Below are positions 35,855 to 44,389 of a stretch of 64,000 nt of DNA, piece by piece (position 1 is the first letter of the stretch; each line of letters opens with the position of its first letter). Origin of the DNA: Lactonifactor sp050944855 (GTDB lineage: Bacteria > Bacillota > Clostridia > Lachnospirales > Lachnospiraceae); NCBI GenBank assembly GCA_050944855.1, contig JBMNRU010000009.1, positions 1-64,000 on the forward strand, written 5' to 3'. Under the pieces are notes generated by a model, which saw nothing but the letters and a program-made list of their open reading frames with translations, was not told where the DNA came from and did no database searches. The translations under genes and the position numbers were made by a program.

Positions 35855-37006
35855 TTACAGGTTAAATAACTGTTCCAGCTTATCCTCTGCAATCTTGGAA
35901 CCGATCACACAAAGTCTTCCCGTATACTCCGGAGCACCTTCTCTTACTTCATGCTCACCGGGAACCATATCAAAATAGATCCACTGGCCGTCTTTTCCGG
36001 CTACCATACCTTTTGCGCGAAGAATCATACCGTAAGACTCATCGGTTTCCAATGTGTGCAGAATTTCAGCAATTTTCTCCCTAGTATAAGTACGGATCGT
36101 TTCCTTACCCCAGCTGGTAAAAACTTCATCCGCATGGTGATGATGATGGTCATGATGATACTCGTGGTCATGGTCATGATGATGTTCATGCTCATGCTCG
36201 TGGTCATGATGATGTTCATGCTCATGCTCGTGGTCATGATGATGCTCGTGGTCGTGATCATGCTCGTGATGATGCTCATGGTCGTGATCATGCTCGTGAT
36301 CGTGATGATGCTCATGGTCGTGATCATGATGATCATGTCCGCAGCAGCACTCTTCTCCATGCTCATGATGGTGCTCATTGGCCTCTTTTAATAACTCTTC
36401 CTCCATAGAATGGGCATGTTCCATGGCCTCTACGATCTGTTTTCCGTCTAACTGCGCGATCGGTGTGGTAATAATCGGCGCTTCTGCATTTTTCTCACGG
36501 ATCATTTCCACACACTGCTGCACTTTTTTCTCATCTGCAAGGTCTGTTCTGCTTAAAATAATGGCACCTGCATAGGTAATCTGATTATCATAAAATTCGC
36601 CGAAATTTCTCATATACATCTTGCATTTTTTCACATCTACCACTGCTGTATAACTGTTCAGCCGTACCTCTACAGATTCTTCCACATCCTTTACTGCTTT
36701 CATGACATCAGACAGCTTACCCACACCTGACGGCTCGATCACAATTCTGTCAGGATGATAAGTCTCCACTACTTCTTTTAATGCCTTGCCGAAATCACCT
36801 ACCAGAGAACAACAGATACAGCCGGAATTCATCTCACGGATCTCAATGCCGGCATCCTTTAAAAAGCCTCCGTCAATGCCAATCTCACCAAATTCGTTTT
36901 CGATCAGAACAACCTGTTCCTCCTGAAATGCTTCCTGAAGCAGTTTTTTGATCAGCGTTGTCTTTCCTGCGCCAAGAAAACCTGAAATAATATCAATCTT
37001 TGTCAT
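35855..37006 (-). CDS. COG0523/CobW-family GTPase metallochaperone with His-rich loop
   Basis: 383 residues. P-loop GFLGAGKT (9-16), ENEFGEIGID switch region, the family metal motif GCICC (62-66), and SRTD as the guanine motif. Residues about 208-292 are an extreme His/Asp/Glu tract with a Cys triplet (EECCCGHDHH), followed by a normal CobW C-terminal domain (about 293-383). COG0523 GTPases deliver Zn, Co or other metals to client enzymes in shortage. The tract would bind many metal ions. It lies downstream of an attenuator-like leader and upstream of the GTPase-DUF1980 gene. Confidence 0.9.
   Translation of the reverse strand: MTKIDIISGFLGAGKTTLIKKLLQEAFQEEQVVLIENEFGEIGIDGGFLKDAGIEIREMNSGCICCSLVGDFGKALKEVVETYHPDRIVIEPSGVGKLSDVMKAVKDVEESVEVRLNSYTAVVDVKKCKMYMRNFGEFYDNQITYAGAIILSRTDLADEKKVQQCVEMIREKNAEAPIITTPIAQLDGKQIVEAMEHAHSMEEELLKEANEHHHEHGEECCCGHDHHDHDHEHHHDHEHDHDHEHHHEHDHDHEHHHDHEHEHEHHHDHEHEHEHHHDHDHEYHHDHHHHHADEVFTSWGKETIRTYTREKIAEILHTLETDESYGMILRAKGMVAGKDGQWIYFDMVPGEHEVREGAPEYTGRLCVIGSKIAEDKLEQLFNL
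36161..36330 (-). repeat. 30-bp tandem repeats encoding the His-rich tract
   Basis: 36171-36200 and 36201-36230 are identical 30-base units, followed by diverged copies to about 36330. The in-frame 10-codon period encodes (D/E)-H patterns. It is prone to length change by slippage. Confidence 0.85.
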
Positions 37007-37071
37007 TTTTTCTCATCCTTTCTACTACAAATCCTATCGTAATACATTCCTTTTGCATGATAAACCAGACC

Positions 37072-37185
37072 AAAAGGGGACGAAGGTAACACCTTCGCCC
37101 CTGTAAAATACAAATCCTCAAGTCCCTTCGTCTTATCAACGACCCTCATTCGGGCACATTATAGCACATTTTTGGCAAATTGCAA
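37072..37185 (-). promoter_or_regulatory. Promoter and attenuator-like leader of the COG0523 gene
   Basis: Minus strand TTGCAA (37185-37180), 16-base spacer and TATAAT (37163-37158) start a leader of about 145 bases. It contains a terminator-like hairpin: GGGGCGAAGGT (37101-37091) with ACCTTCGTCCCC (37087-37076), then TTTT. An earlier leader segment GACGAAGG (37132-37125) duplicates the 5' arm and can pair with CCTTCGTC in the 3' arm, so the terminator has a built-in competitor. The signal sensed is unknown; metal level is a guess from the downstream genes. Confidence 0.65.
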
Positions 37186-37202
37186 AGTCATTTTATAAAA
37201 AC

Positions 37203-38405
37203 TTATCTTTCACAAAATACATAGGTTTTCAGTCTTGCAACGGCTTCTTCGATTTTAACAAACGGCAGCGCCACATTGATACGAATGGTGTCCGGACGCT
37301 GGAACGGCCGTCCGTCCTGCCAGATAACACCTACTTCTATTCCCGCTTTTAATAATTCCTCCAGAGATACGGCATGATCACGGCACCACCGACTGCAGTC
37401 CAGATACAGCATATAGGTGCCCTGCGGTCTGGCCAGGGTAATTCCTTCTACTTCATCTGTAAAGAACCGGTATACATACTCAATATTCCGATCCAGTACC
37501 TGACACAATTCATCGACCCATCTGCGGCCTTCCTCCTGATAAGCACCCAGCAGGCTGTGAAAAGAAAGTACATTCATTGCATTATAATGGGTGGACTCTG
37601 CTGTATACTCCATCCGATCCCGCAGATAATCATTGTAAATCACATGGTAAGCTCCCACCAGCCCCGCCAGACTGAAGGTTTTCGTCGGAGCATACATGGC
37701 AATAGTACGCTGCTTTGCATCCTCTGAGACTGTCTGCGTTGGAATATGATGATATCCCGGCATAACAATATCTGCCCAGATTTCATCGGAAAGCACGACA
37801 CAATTGCATTTTTTGAAAACTTCCAGTGCCCTTTCTATTTCTTCTCTTTCCCAGACACGCCCGGAGGGATTATGGGGAGAACAGAAAATGACAAAATGAA
37901 TCCGGTTCTCTTTGATCTTCTGCTCCATATCCTGATAATCCATACGCCAGATCCCCTGCTCATCCCGAACCAGATCACTCAATACCGCTTTTCTTCCCGT
38001 ATTCTTCAAAACTTCCATAAACCCAATATAGGTAGGAGAATGCAGCAAAACGGCTTCCCCCGGCTCTGTAAAGGTATGAATGGCCGAAACGGTGCAGCCC
38101 ATAACACCATTTTCATACCCGATACTTTCTTCTGTCAGTTCCTGATTCTGATAACGATCTCTATGCCACTTCATAATGCTTTCATAATATTCTTTTGTTG
38201 GCAGAAAATATCCAAAATGGGGATGGGAAAGTCTCTCCTGTATAGCCTCTGTAATCCCCGGAAATACCGGAAAATTCATGTCCGCCACCCACATGGGAAT
38301 AATGGAAAAGCCTTCCTTTACAGCAGCCCCATAAGTGGGTATATCATCAACAGCCATGGCATCATGACCACTTCTTTCTAAAATTGCAGTAAAATCGTAT
38401 TTCAT
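37203..38405 (-). CDS. MalY/PatB-type aminotransferase (C-S beta-lyase)
   Basis: 400 residues, PLP fold type I. Start at ATG 38405 (AGAGGTAACG upstream). Features are MWVADMNFPVFP at the substrate cover, FCSPHNPSGRVW, and SDEIWADIV; YAPTKTFSLAGL carries the PLP lysine. MalY/PatB enzymes cleave cystathionine or cysteine (C-S lyase). Last gene of the run ATPase-AI-2E-tatD-malY, 32 bases after tatD. Confidence 0.92.
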   Translation of the reverse strand: MKYDFTAILERSGHDAMAVDDIPTYGAAVKEGFSIIPMWVADMNFPVFPGITEAIQERLSHPHFGYFLPTKEYYESIMKWHRDRYQNQELTEESIGYENGVMGCTVSAIHTFTEPGEAVLLHSPTYIGFMEVLKNTGRKAVLSDLVRDEQGIWRMDYQDMEQKIKENRIHFVIFCSPHNPSGRVWEREEIERALEVFKKCNCVVLSDEIWADIVMPGYHHIPTQTVSEDAKQRTIAMYAPTKTFSLAGLVGAYHVIYNDYLRDRMEYTAESTHYNAMNVLSFHSLLGAYQEEGRRWVDELCQVLDRNIEYVYRFFTDEVEGITLARPQGTYMLYLDCSRWCRDHAVSLEELLKAGIEVGVIWQDGRPFQRPDTIRINVALPFVKIEEAVARLKTYVFCER

Positions 38406-38437
38406 AATCGTTACCTCTTTCTCCAATTGCTATTATT

Positions 38438-39202
38438 CTAAATCCCGAATAAATTCCGGGCATTTTCTCTCGTCACTTCCATTACTTTTTCCGGCGTTAT
38501 GCCTTTTATGGCCGCAATCTCCTCTGCCACATAAGTAAGATAAGCAGAACAGTTTCTGCTTCCCCGATGGGGCTCCGGCGCCAGATAGGGGGCATCTGTT
38601 TCCAAAAGCAGATATTCCAGGGGTGCATAGGCAACCACTTCTTTCAATCGTTTTGCATTGGAAAATGTCACAACTCCTCCCACGCCCAGATAATATCCCA
38701 TATTCATATATTCTCTGGCATGCTCTTTGGAATACGCATAACAGTGGATCACCCCTGTGGTATGCTCTGCTTTTTCCGCTTTCATAATATCCAGAGTATC
38801 TTTTGCAGCATCCCTGCTGTGGATCACCAGGGGAAGATGCGTTTCCTTGGCCAGATCAATCTGTCTTATAAACCACTGTTTCTGAACATCATGATTTTCC
38901 TTATTCCAATAATAATCCAGACCACATTCTCCCACAGCCACTGTTTTGGGATGATCACAAAGACTGCGCAGCCACTGCATCTTCTCTTCATCCAGACAGC
39001 CTACCTCATCCGGATGGACACCTACTGCCGCATATATAAAGTCATATTGCTCCGCCAGTGCCACGCTGTCCGCAGCGCCCTGCAAAGCAGCTCCCACATT
39101 TATGATCTTCTCGATCCCCTTTTGATGCATAGACAACAGCAGCTCCTGCCGATCCTCGCAAAAAGCATCATCATCATAATGTGCATGTGTATCTAAAATC
39201 AT
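38438..39202 (-). CDS. tatD: TatD-family metal-dependent DNase
   Basis: 254 residues, TIM-barrel metallohydrolase: THAHYDDD at residues 4-11, GECGLDYYW, VIHSRDAAKDT, VIHCYAYS and ETDAPYLAPEP supply metal ligands. 3'-5' exonuclease / D-aminoacyl-type hydrolase in various reports. Begins 1 base after the AI-2E gene stop. Confidence 0.93.
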   Translation of the reverse strand: MILDTHAHYDDDAFCEDRQELLLSMHQKGIEKIINVGAALQGAADSVALAEQYDFIYAAVGVHPDEVGCLDEEKMQWLRSLCDHPKTVAVGECGLDYYWNKENHDVQKQWFIRQIDLAKETHLPLVIHSRDAAKDTLDIMKAEKAEHTTGVIHCYAYSKEHAREYMNMGYYLGVGGVVTFSNAKRLKEVVAYAPLEYLLLETDAPYLAPEPHRGSRNCSAYLTYVAEEIAAIKGITPEKVMEVTRENARNLFGI

Positions 39203-39203
39203 A

Positions 39204-40355
39204 CTATTTCACCGTAATCTCTTTCTCTTTCAGTTTTTTATAAATATATCCTCGGAACAGAGAATACACCACAGAAACCAACGGAATAAATACTAACATT
39301 CCCACAATTCCCATGAGACTTGCTCCCAGGCTGACCGCTACAAGCACCCAGATGGAAGGCAGACCCACCGATTCCCCTACTACATGAGGATAGATCAGAT
39401 TACCTTCTATCTGCTGCAGTACCAGGAATAATGCCAAAAAACCCAGTGCCTGCATAGGGTTTACCATCAATATCAAAAATGTTCCTACTGCACAGCCAAT
39501 AAAAGCGCCAAAAATAGGAATCAGAGCAGTAAATGCAACCAAAACACCTACCAACAGCGCATACGGAAAACGCAAAACGGACATCGCCACAAAAAACATA
39601 CTTCCCAGGATCACAGCCTCTACACATTGCCCGGTAAGAAAGCTGGAAAAGGTTTTATACGTCAGCGCTTCCACCTCCAGGATCCAGGTAACTGCATGTT
39701 CCGGCAAAAGAGCATACATCACCTTACGGATCTGCACCCCTAACTTTTCCTTTTGCAATAAGATATAGCAGGAAAACACAAAAGCAATGAAAAAATCCAT
39801 CAAGCCGTTTACAATCACCTTCGCAACAGAAAATGTCGAATTTAAAAAACTGCCCGCACCATTTTTCAAAAAGTTTAACATTGACTGCACCATATGATTC
39901 CAGTCAAACTGAAAGCTTCCAATCCAGGCTACGATATCCGGATTATCCCGGAACAGTTCCTGCGTCAGTTTCTGTACCTTTGGAATAAATACCTGTATGG
40001 TTCCTCCAAGACTTACGATGGTATTGGCAAGCTCCGGCGCCACCACAAATACTACCAGCACTACGATTCCCACTGCAAATAGTATAGCACACAGCATACT
40101 GACGGGTCTTCCCAACTTCTGCGATATTTTTTTATCTTTCATACGGGAATTTTTAAAAACTCTGCGCTCTATAAAACTCATGGGCACATTCAATATAAAG
40201 GCAAGCGCACCGCCCAGCAGAAATGGTGACAAAATATTCAGCACAAACTTCACCAGTTTCAGAAGCACCGTATAATTCCAGACAACAGCCAATACCAGGA
40301 CGGTAAACACGATCAATACCATTATGTTTTTCATGTTGTTTTTATTCCATTCCAA
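39204..40355 (-). CDS. AI-2E family (PerM-like) membrane transporter
   Basis: 383 residues with about eight membrane segments, including the family motif region FTALIPIFGAFIG and EGNLIYPHVVGESVGLP. Family members export autoinducer-2 or other small molecules, or act as Na+/H+ antiporters; specificity is not visible. TTG start at 40355 after AGGGTG. 9 bases after the P-type ATPase. Confidence 0.9.
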   Translation of the reverse strand: MEWNKNNMKNIMVLIVFTVLVLAVVWNYTVLLKLVKFVLNILSPFLLGGALAFILNVPMSFIERRVFKNSRMKDKKISQKLGRPVSMLCAILFAVGIVVLVVFVVAPELANTIVSLGGTIQVFIPKVQKLTQELFRDNPDIVAWIGSFQFDWNHMVQSMLNFLKNGAGSFLNSTFSVAKVIVNGLMDFFIAFVFSCYILLQKEKLGVQIRKVMYALLPEHAVTWILEVEALTYKTFSSFLTGQCVEAVILGSMFFVAMSVLRFPYALLVGVLVAFTALIPIFGAFIGCAVGTFLILMVNPMQALGFLALFLVLQQIEGNLIYPHVVGESVGLPSIWVLVAVSLGASLMGIVGMLVFIPLVSVVYSLFRGYIYKKLKEKEITVK

Positions 40356-40364
40356 GAAAACACC

Positions 40365-42983
40365 CTACTTTCTGTTCTTAAGTGCCGTTTTTACAAATTT
40401 CATAAACTGCACGATCAGCAAATTACAGACAGCCAGTCCATAGACGATCCCCAGCTGCATCATATTCAATGTCTGTACTTTAAACACCGGCTGCAGTGCC
40501 GGGATCAGCATAACCGCCGTCATAAGAAGAAAACCTACTGCAAATGCACACTGCATCGCTTTATTGTTAAAGAATTCCTTCTTAAACAGAACGGGCTTTC
40601 CGGACTTACAGTTATATCCATGTGTCAGACGGCTGAGACATAACGTACCAAATGCCATGGTGCTGCCCAGCAATCTGCCATCCAGATGCAGTCCGATCAA
40701 AAAGGCAGCCGATGTCAAAACACCGATCACCAGGCCTTCTGTGCCAACCCGCTTTAAGAAGGATTTCGTCAGAATAGACTCATTCATAGGCCTCGGCTTC
40801 TCATCCATGACATCTTTCGTATGCGGTTCCAGACCCAGGGCAATCGCCGGGAGACTATCCGTCAGCAGATTAATAAACAGCAGATGCACCGGATCAAACG
40901 GAACCGGCAGACCTGCCAGCGACGCAAACAAAACAGTTAAAATACCTCCAAAATTACCGGATAACAAAAACTGTATAGAACCGCGAATGTTGCGGTATAC
41001 ATTACGTCCATTTTCCACTGCTTTTACAATAGTTGCAAAATTATCATCTGTCAATACCATAGACGCGGCATCCTTTGATACCTCACTTCCGGTAATGCCC
41101 ATGGCCACACCAATATCCGCCTGTTTTAACGCCGGGGCATCATTGACACCGTCACCGGTCATGGAAACAATATTTCCTTTATCCTGCCATGCGCGGACAA
41201 TTCGAATCTTATGTTCCGGTGATACCCGTGCATATACAGAAATCCCCTCTACAAAATCCCTTAATTCTTCATCCGACATACCATCCATAACAGAACCTTC
41301 ACAGGCCTCTGACATATCCTTGAGAATACCGATTCTCTTAGCGATCGCAGCTGCGGTCACCTTATGATCGCCGGTAATCATAATGGGTTTGATCCCCGCA
41401 CGGATACATTCGGCAACGGCCTCCTTAGATTCTTCCCTTGGGGGATCCATCATGGCAATCAAGCCCAAAAACGTATAATCCTGTTCATCCTCTGCCTGCA
41501 GTTCCTGTCCATCCGGAAGTTCCCGAAAAGCAAATGCCAAAACACGGAGTCCTCCCTGGGAAAATTCCTGATTCTGAGCCTCAATCGCTGCTATATCTTC
41601 CTTTGTAATATCGCGCACACCATCTGCCGTCCGAATACGGGTGACCCGGTTCAGCAGTACATCAACCGCACCTTTTGTGAGCATGGTATATGTGCCCTGA
41701 AAGAAGTGAGAAGTAGACATTAACTTTCTGTCACTGTCAAATGGAATCTCCGACTGCCGGGGATAACGATCCCTCACTGCAGACCAGGAACATCCCAGTT
41801 TTTCACCCAGCACGATCAGAGCTGTTTCCGTAGGATCGCCAATCTCTTCATCATGAAGGACCATAGCATCATTACACAAAATACTGGCATATAATAGCTT
41901 CTGCTGCAGCTCATTCTCCGGATGAATCTGTGCGGCATCTATCTTTTGACCGCCTATATAATACTGTTCTACTGTCATTTTATTCTGTGTCAATGTACCG
42001 GTCTTATCGGAACAAATAATCGATACACTTCCCAGACCTTCCACCGCCTGCAGCTTGCGGATAACTGCATTTTCTTTTGCCATTTTCTGCGTGCCGAAGG
42101 ACAATACAATCGTAACAATGGAGCTGAGTGCCTCCGGAATGGCAGCTACTGCAAGAGCAATGGCAAAAAGAAATGCCTGACCTATGGATTCTCCCCGGAA
42201 TACACTAACCCCAAACAGCACCGCACAAAATACCAATATCAAAATAGAAAGTTTCTGGCCGAACTGATCCAGATTCATCTGCAGCGGTGTCTTCTTCTCC
42301 GAAGTATTCTTAAGCAAAGACGCGATTTTTCCTACTTCGGTATCCATACCAACTGCCGTTACCAAAAATGTGCCGCGCCCGTAAGTAACAAAACTTCCGG
42401 AATATACCATATTGACACGGTCACCCAACGGTACTTCCTTTTCTATCCTCACATCCGTCTTTTCCACGCCGAGACTCTCGCCGGTGAGGGCACTTTCGTC
42501 TACCTTCATACTGGCGTTCTCCAAAATACGGCCATCCGCCGGAACATAATCTCCGGCTTCCAGATATACTTCATCTCCCACGGTAACCTGAGAAGAAGGA
42601 ATCTTGATCACACTGCCGTCACGAAGCACTTTCGCCTCCGGCCCGGATAATTTCTTCAGGCTGTTTAACGACTGCTCTGCTTTTACTGTCTGAACAGTTC
42701 CCAGAATAGCATTCATCGTGATCACCACTAAAATTACAATGGCACTTTCCAGATCACCCATCATACCGGATACGGTTGCCGCCACGATCAGGATAATAAC
42801 CAAAAAATCTTTAAACTGCTCAAAAAAGATTTCTGCAACGCTTTTCTTTTTACCCTCTGTCAATTCATTCAAACCATACTTTTTCTGGTTTTCTGCAACC
42901 TGTTTATCGGTCAGCGGTTTCAAACTGCCATTGATGACTTTTCTTGTCTCAGTCTTCTCCATGCGATAATACTCTTTTTGCAT
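40365..42983 (-). CDS. P-type (P2) Ca/Mn-exporting ATPase
   Basis: 872 residues. Actuator TGES (167-170), phosphorylation site Asp326 in DKTGTLT, hinge GDGVNDAPAL, about ten membrane segments, and AIPEAL (281-286) in TM4 that binds the ion. By sequence it belongs to the PMCA/SERCA-like calcium group. The upstream yybP-ykoY riboswitch argues that Mn2+ is a physiological substrate or signal, as for other ATPases under this RNA. RBS AAAGGAG. First gene of the ATPase-AI-2E-tatD-malY run. Confidence 0.94.
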   Translation of the reverse strand: MQKEYYRMEKTETRKVINGSLKPLTDKQVAENQKKYGLNELTEGKKKSVAEIFFEQFKDFLVIILIVAATVSGMMGDLESAIVILVVITMNAILGTVQTVKAEQSLNSLKKLSGPEAKVLRDGSVIKIPSSQVTVGDEVYLEAGDYVPADGRILENASMKVDESALTGESLGVEKTDVRIEKEVPLGDRVNMVYSGSFVTYGRGTFLVTAVGMDTEVGKIASLLKNTSEKKTPLQMNLDQFGQKLSILILVFCAVLFGVSVFRGESIGQAFLFAIALAVAAIPEALSSIVTIVLSFGTQKMAKENAVIRKLQAVEGLGSVSIICSDKTGTLTQNKMTVEQYYIGGQKIDAAQIHPENELQQKLLYASILCNDAMVLHDEEIGDPTETALIVLGEKLGCSWSAVRDRYPRQSEIPFDSDRKLMSTSHFFQGTYTMLTKGAVDVLLNRVTRIRTADGVRDITKEDIAAIEAQNQEFSQGGLRVLAFAFRELPDGQELQAEDEQDYTFLGLIAMMDPPREESKEAVAECIRAGIKPIMITGDHKVTAAAIAKRIGILKDMSEACEGSVMDGMSDEELRDFVEGISVYARVSPEHKIRIVRAWQDKGNIVSMTGDGVNDAPALKQADIGVAMGITGSEVSKDAASMVLTDDNFATIVKAVENGRNVYRNIRGSIQFLLSGNFGGILTVLFASLAGLPVPFDPVHLLFINLLTDSLPAIALGLEPHTKDVMDEKPRPMNESILTKSFLKRVGTEGLVIGVLTSAAFLIGLHLDGRLLGSTMAFGTLCLSRLTHGYNCKSGKPVLFKKEFFNNKAMQCAFAVGFLLMTAVMLIPALQPVFKVQTLNMMQLGIVYGLAVCNLLIVQFMKFVKTALKNRK

Positions 42984-43080
42984 ATCACTTTCTCCTTTTC
43001 AAATTAAAAATTATCCTCGGCATATGTGTACAAGATAAGGTCTTTTTTGCAATAACTATAAAACAAAGTTTTTTATGATA

Positions 43081-43215
43081 CAAAAAAAGACCTTTATTGC
43101 ACACTTAATATGCAATAAAAGTCTTGCTGTTTCATTACGATACGGACGGATCGGATTCCGACGTGATTGACGACATCGTAAACGCAGGGACGCGTCAGCT
43201 ACTCCCTTTTACTTG
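43081..43215 (-). promoter_or_regulatory. yybP-ykoY manganese riboswitch with terminator
   Basis: Minus-strand RNA begins P1 at AAGTAAAAGGGAGTAGC (43214-43198), contains the conserved GTCGTCAATC (about 43173-43164), and returns through GAAACAGCAAGACTTTTATT (about 43133-43114). The same 3' strand alternatively forms a terminator: AAGACTTTTATTGCA (43125-43111) with TGCAATAAAGGTCTT (43101-43087), then seven T. Mn-bound P1 would block the terminator, so expression is switched on by Mn2+. The ATPase start is 98 bases downstream. Confidence 0.92.
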
Positions 43216-43220
43216 TTCTC

Positions 43221-43249
43221 AATATATAGCAGGTATTTTGATTTGTCAA
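43221..43249 (-). promoter_or_regulatory. Promoter of the riboswitch-ATPase operon
   Basis: Minus strand TTGACA (43249-43244), exact 17-base spacer, TATATT (43226-43221), placing the transcript start just before riboswitch P1. Confidence 0.85.
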
Positions 43250-43296
43250 TTTGTTTTTTCATCAAAATCTAATCTTTTCGTTTTCTTAACTGCATA

Positions 43297-43848
43297 TTAT
43301 TCTAAGTATTCCCTGCAAACTGTTTCCAATTCTTTATTTCTTTTATACAGGCGCTGCAAATACTCATTGCCTTTTTCCAACTGATACTGCTGATCCTCAT
43401 AATATCTCAGTAGATCCAGCTGACGGGCCGCTGCCTGGTCCAGATCCTTCATATCCTCCGCAGATAACTGCCCGATATAATCACAGAGCCGGGCCTTGCT
43501 GACACAGACAATATTAGACATATTCACTTTTCCTTCCAGAACTACATTCCCTTCCTCATCTGACTGCCTGCTAATAGGTATCAGACAGGTACTGTCTGCC
43601 AAATTGTGTGTAATAGGCGCAACAATCGTATTAGCTGCCCTTTGGTTATAAAAATCGCTCTGCAGTATGACCGCCGGTCTGGGAATCTCTTTGCTCATCT
43701 CGCTCCCTACATTCTGCCCAAAATGACACCAGTACACCTGCCCCCTTCGTACTTTTCTCGCTCTCGCATACTCTGCGTTCGCATCCAGGAACAGCTCCAT
43801 TTTCATCCAATCCAGATACTTTTGTGCTTTACTTAAATCAATATCCAA
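43297..43848 (-). CDS. MazF/PemK-like toxin-fold protein without antitoxin
   Basis: 183 residues. The CcdB/PemK barrel occupies about 32-130: RRGQVYWCHFGQNVG, RPAVILQSDFYNQ, NTIVAPITH, SNIVCVSKARL. It is extended by a charged helical N-terminus (1-30) and a C-terminal coiled-coil-like tail (about 135-183). MazF relatives are sequence-specific endoribonucleases. No antitoxin ORF lies on either side, so it may be an orphan, self-inhibited by its extensions, or controlled from elsewhere. The stop sits about 50 bases upstream of the ATPase promoter. Confidence 0.8.
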   Translation of the reverse strand: MDIDLSKAQKYLDWMKMELFLDANAEYARARKVRRGQVYWCHFGQNVGSEMSKEIPRPAVILQSDFYNQRAANTIVAPITHNLADSTCLIPISRQSDEEGNVVLEGKVNMSNIVCVSKARLCDYIGQLSAEDMKDLDQAAARQLDLLRYYEDQQYQLEKGNEYLQRLYKRNKELETVCREYLE

Positions 43849-44290
43849 ACTTTCCCTCCCCTGTATACATAATTAAAAATACCGTTTTATAACAATCTTG
43901 TGGAATCTCCGGCAGAACTGCCGTAAATAGAAATGATCTCTTTTCAGAAATAAAAGAGTTGTCTTTATTATAAGTCATTTTGACAAATTTTCCAGCGAAA
44001 TATTTCGACAAATTTCGACATTATCCGAGCTCTTTAGATCGAGGGATGCTTCTTATCCGCAGGGCAAAAAGATGAAGCAATAAAAACGGTTAAACAAATA
44101 TTTCTAGCTGACTAGCTCAAGCCCTGGGCAAGTTCTTCATCAAATAGATTCTAAATTTGAAAAAATTCTATCTAATCAGCACACGCCCCGGGCGACTTTT
44201 CCAGCAGAAAAGTCCAAATTTAAGTAACAAGTAATATCATTCGCATTTCGCTACGCTTCCTGCTCATGCATCCTGTCGGGCTATTAGCTG
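43849..44290. other. Gene-free region with degenerate repeats
   Basis: No credible ORF on either strand. Direct repeats of CGACAAATTTCGACA type occur at about 44002-44020. Two related ~49-base segments lie at about 44112-44160 and 44175-44223, sharing GCCC-GGGC, a CTTC/TTCC block and a terminal AAATTT. TATAAT on the minus strand (about 43967-43972) may drive the mazF-like gene, but no good -35 is seen. The region could be decayed coding or mobile DNA. Confidence 0.45.
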
Positions 44291-44352
44291 AAAAAAAGCC
44301 TCCCTTACTCTCAACATGATTCACAAACATGCCTGAGACAGGGAGGCTTTTT
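44291..44352. terminator. Bidirectional terminator downstream of xylB
   Basis: AAAAAGCCTCCCT pairs with AGGGAGGCTTTTT (44340-44352). Inside it CTCA..ATG/CAT..TGAG forms a second short stem. On the minus strand it ends in seven T about 40 bases past the xylB stop. Confidence 0.92.
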
Positions 44353-44389
44353 CTCTTTTACAATATTTTATATCTTACCGTATCTTTTC

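Noticed and set aside
36140..36330. Regular ~30-base repeats that could suggest a CRISPR array
   Set aside because: There are no spacers of unique sequence, the period is in frame with a GTPase gene and encodes His-rich protein; no cas genes nearby.
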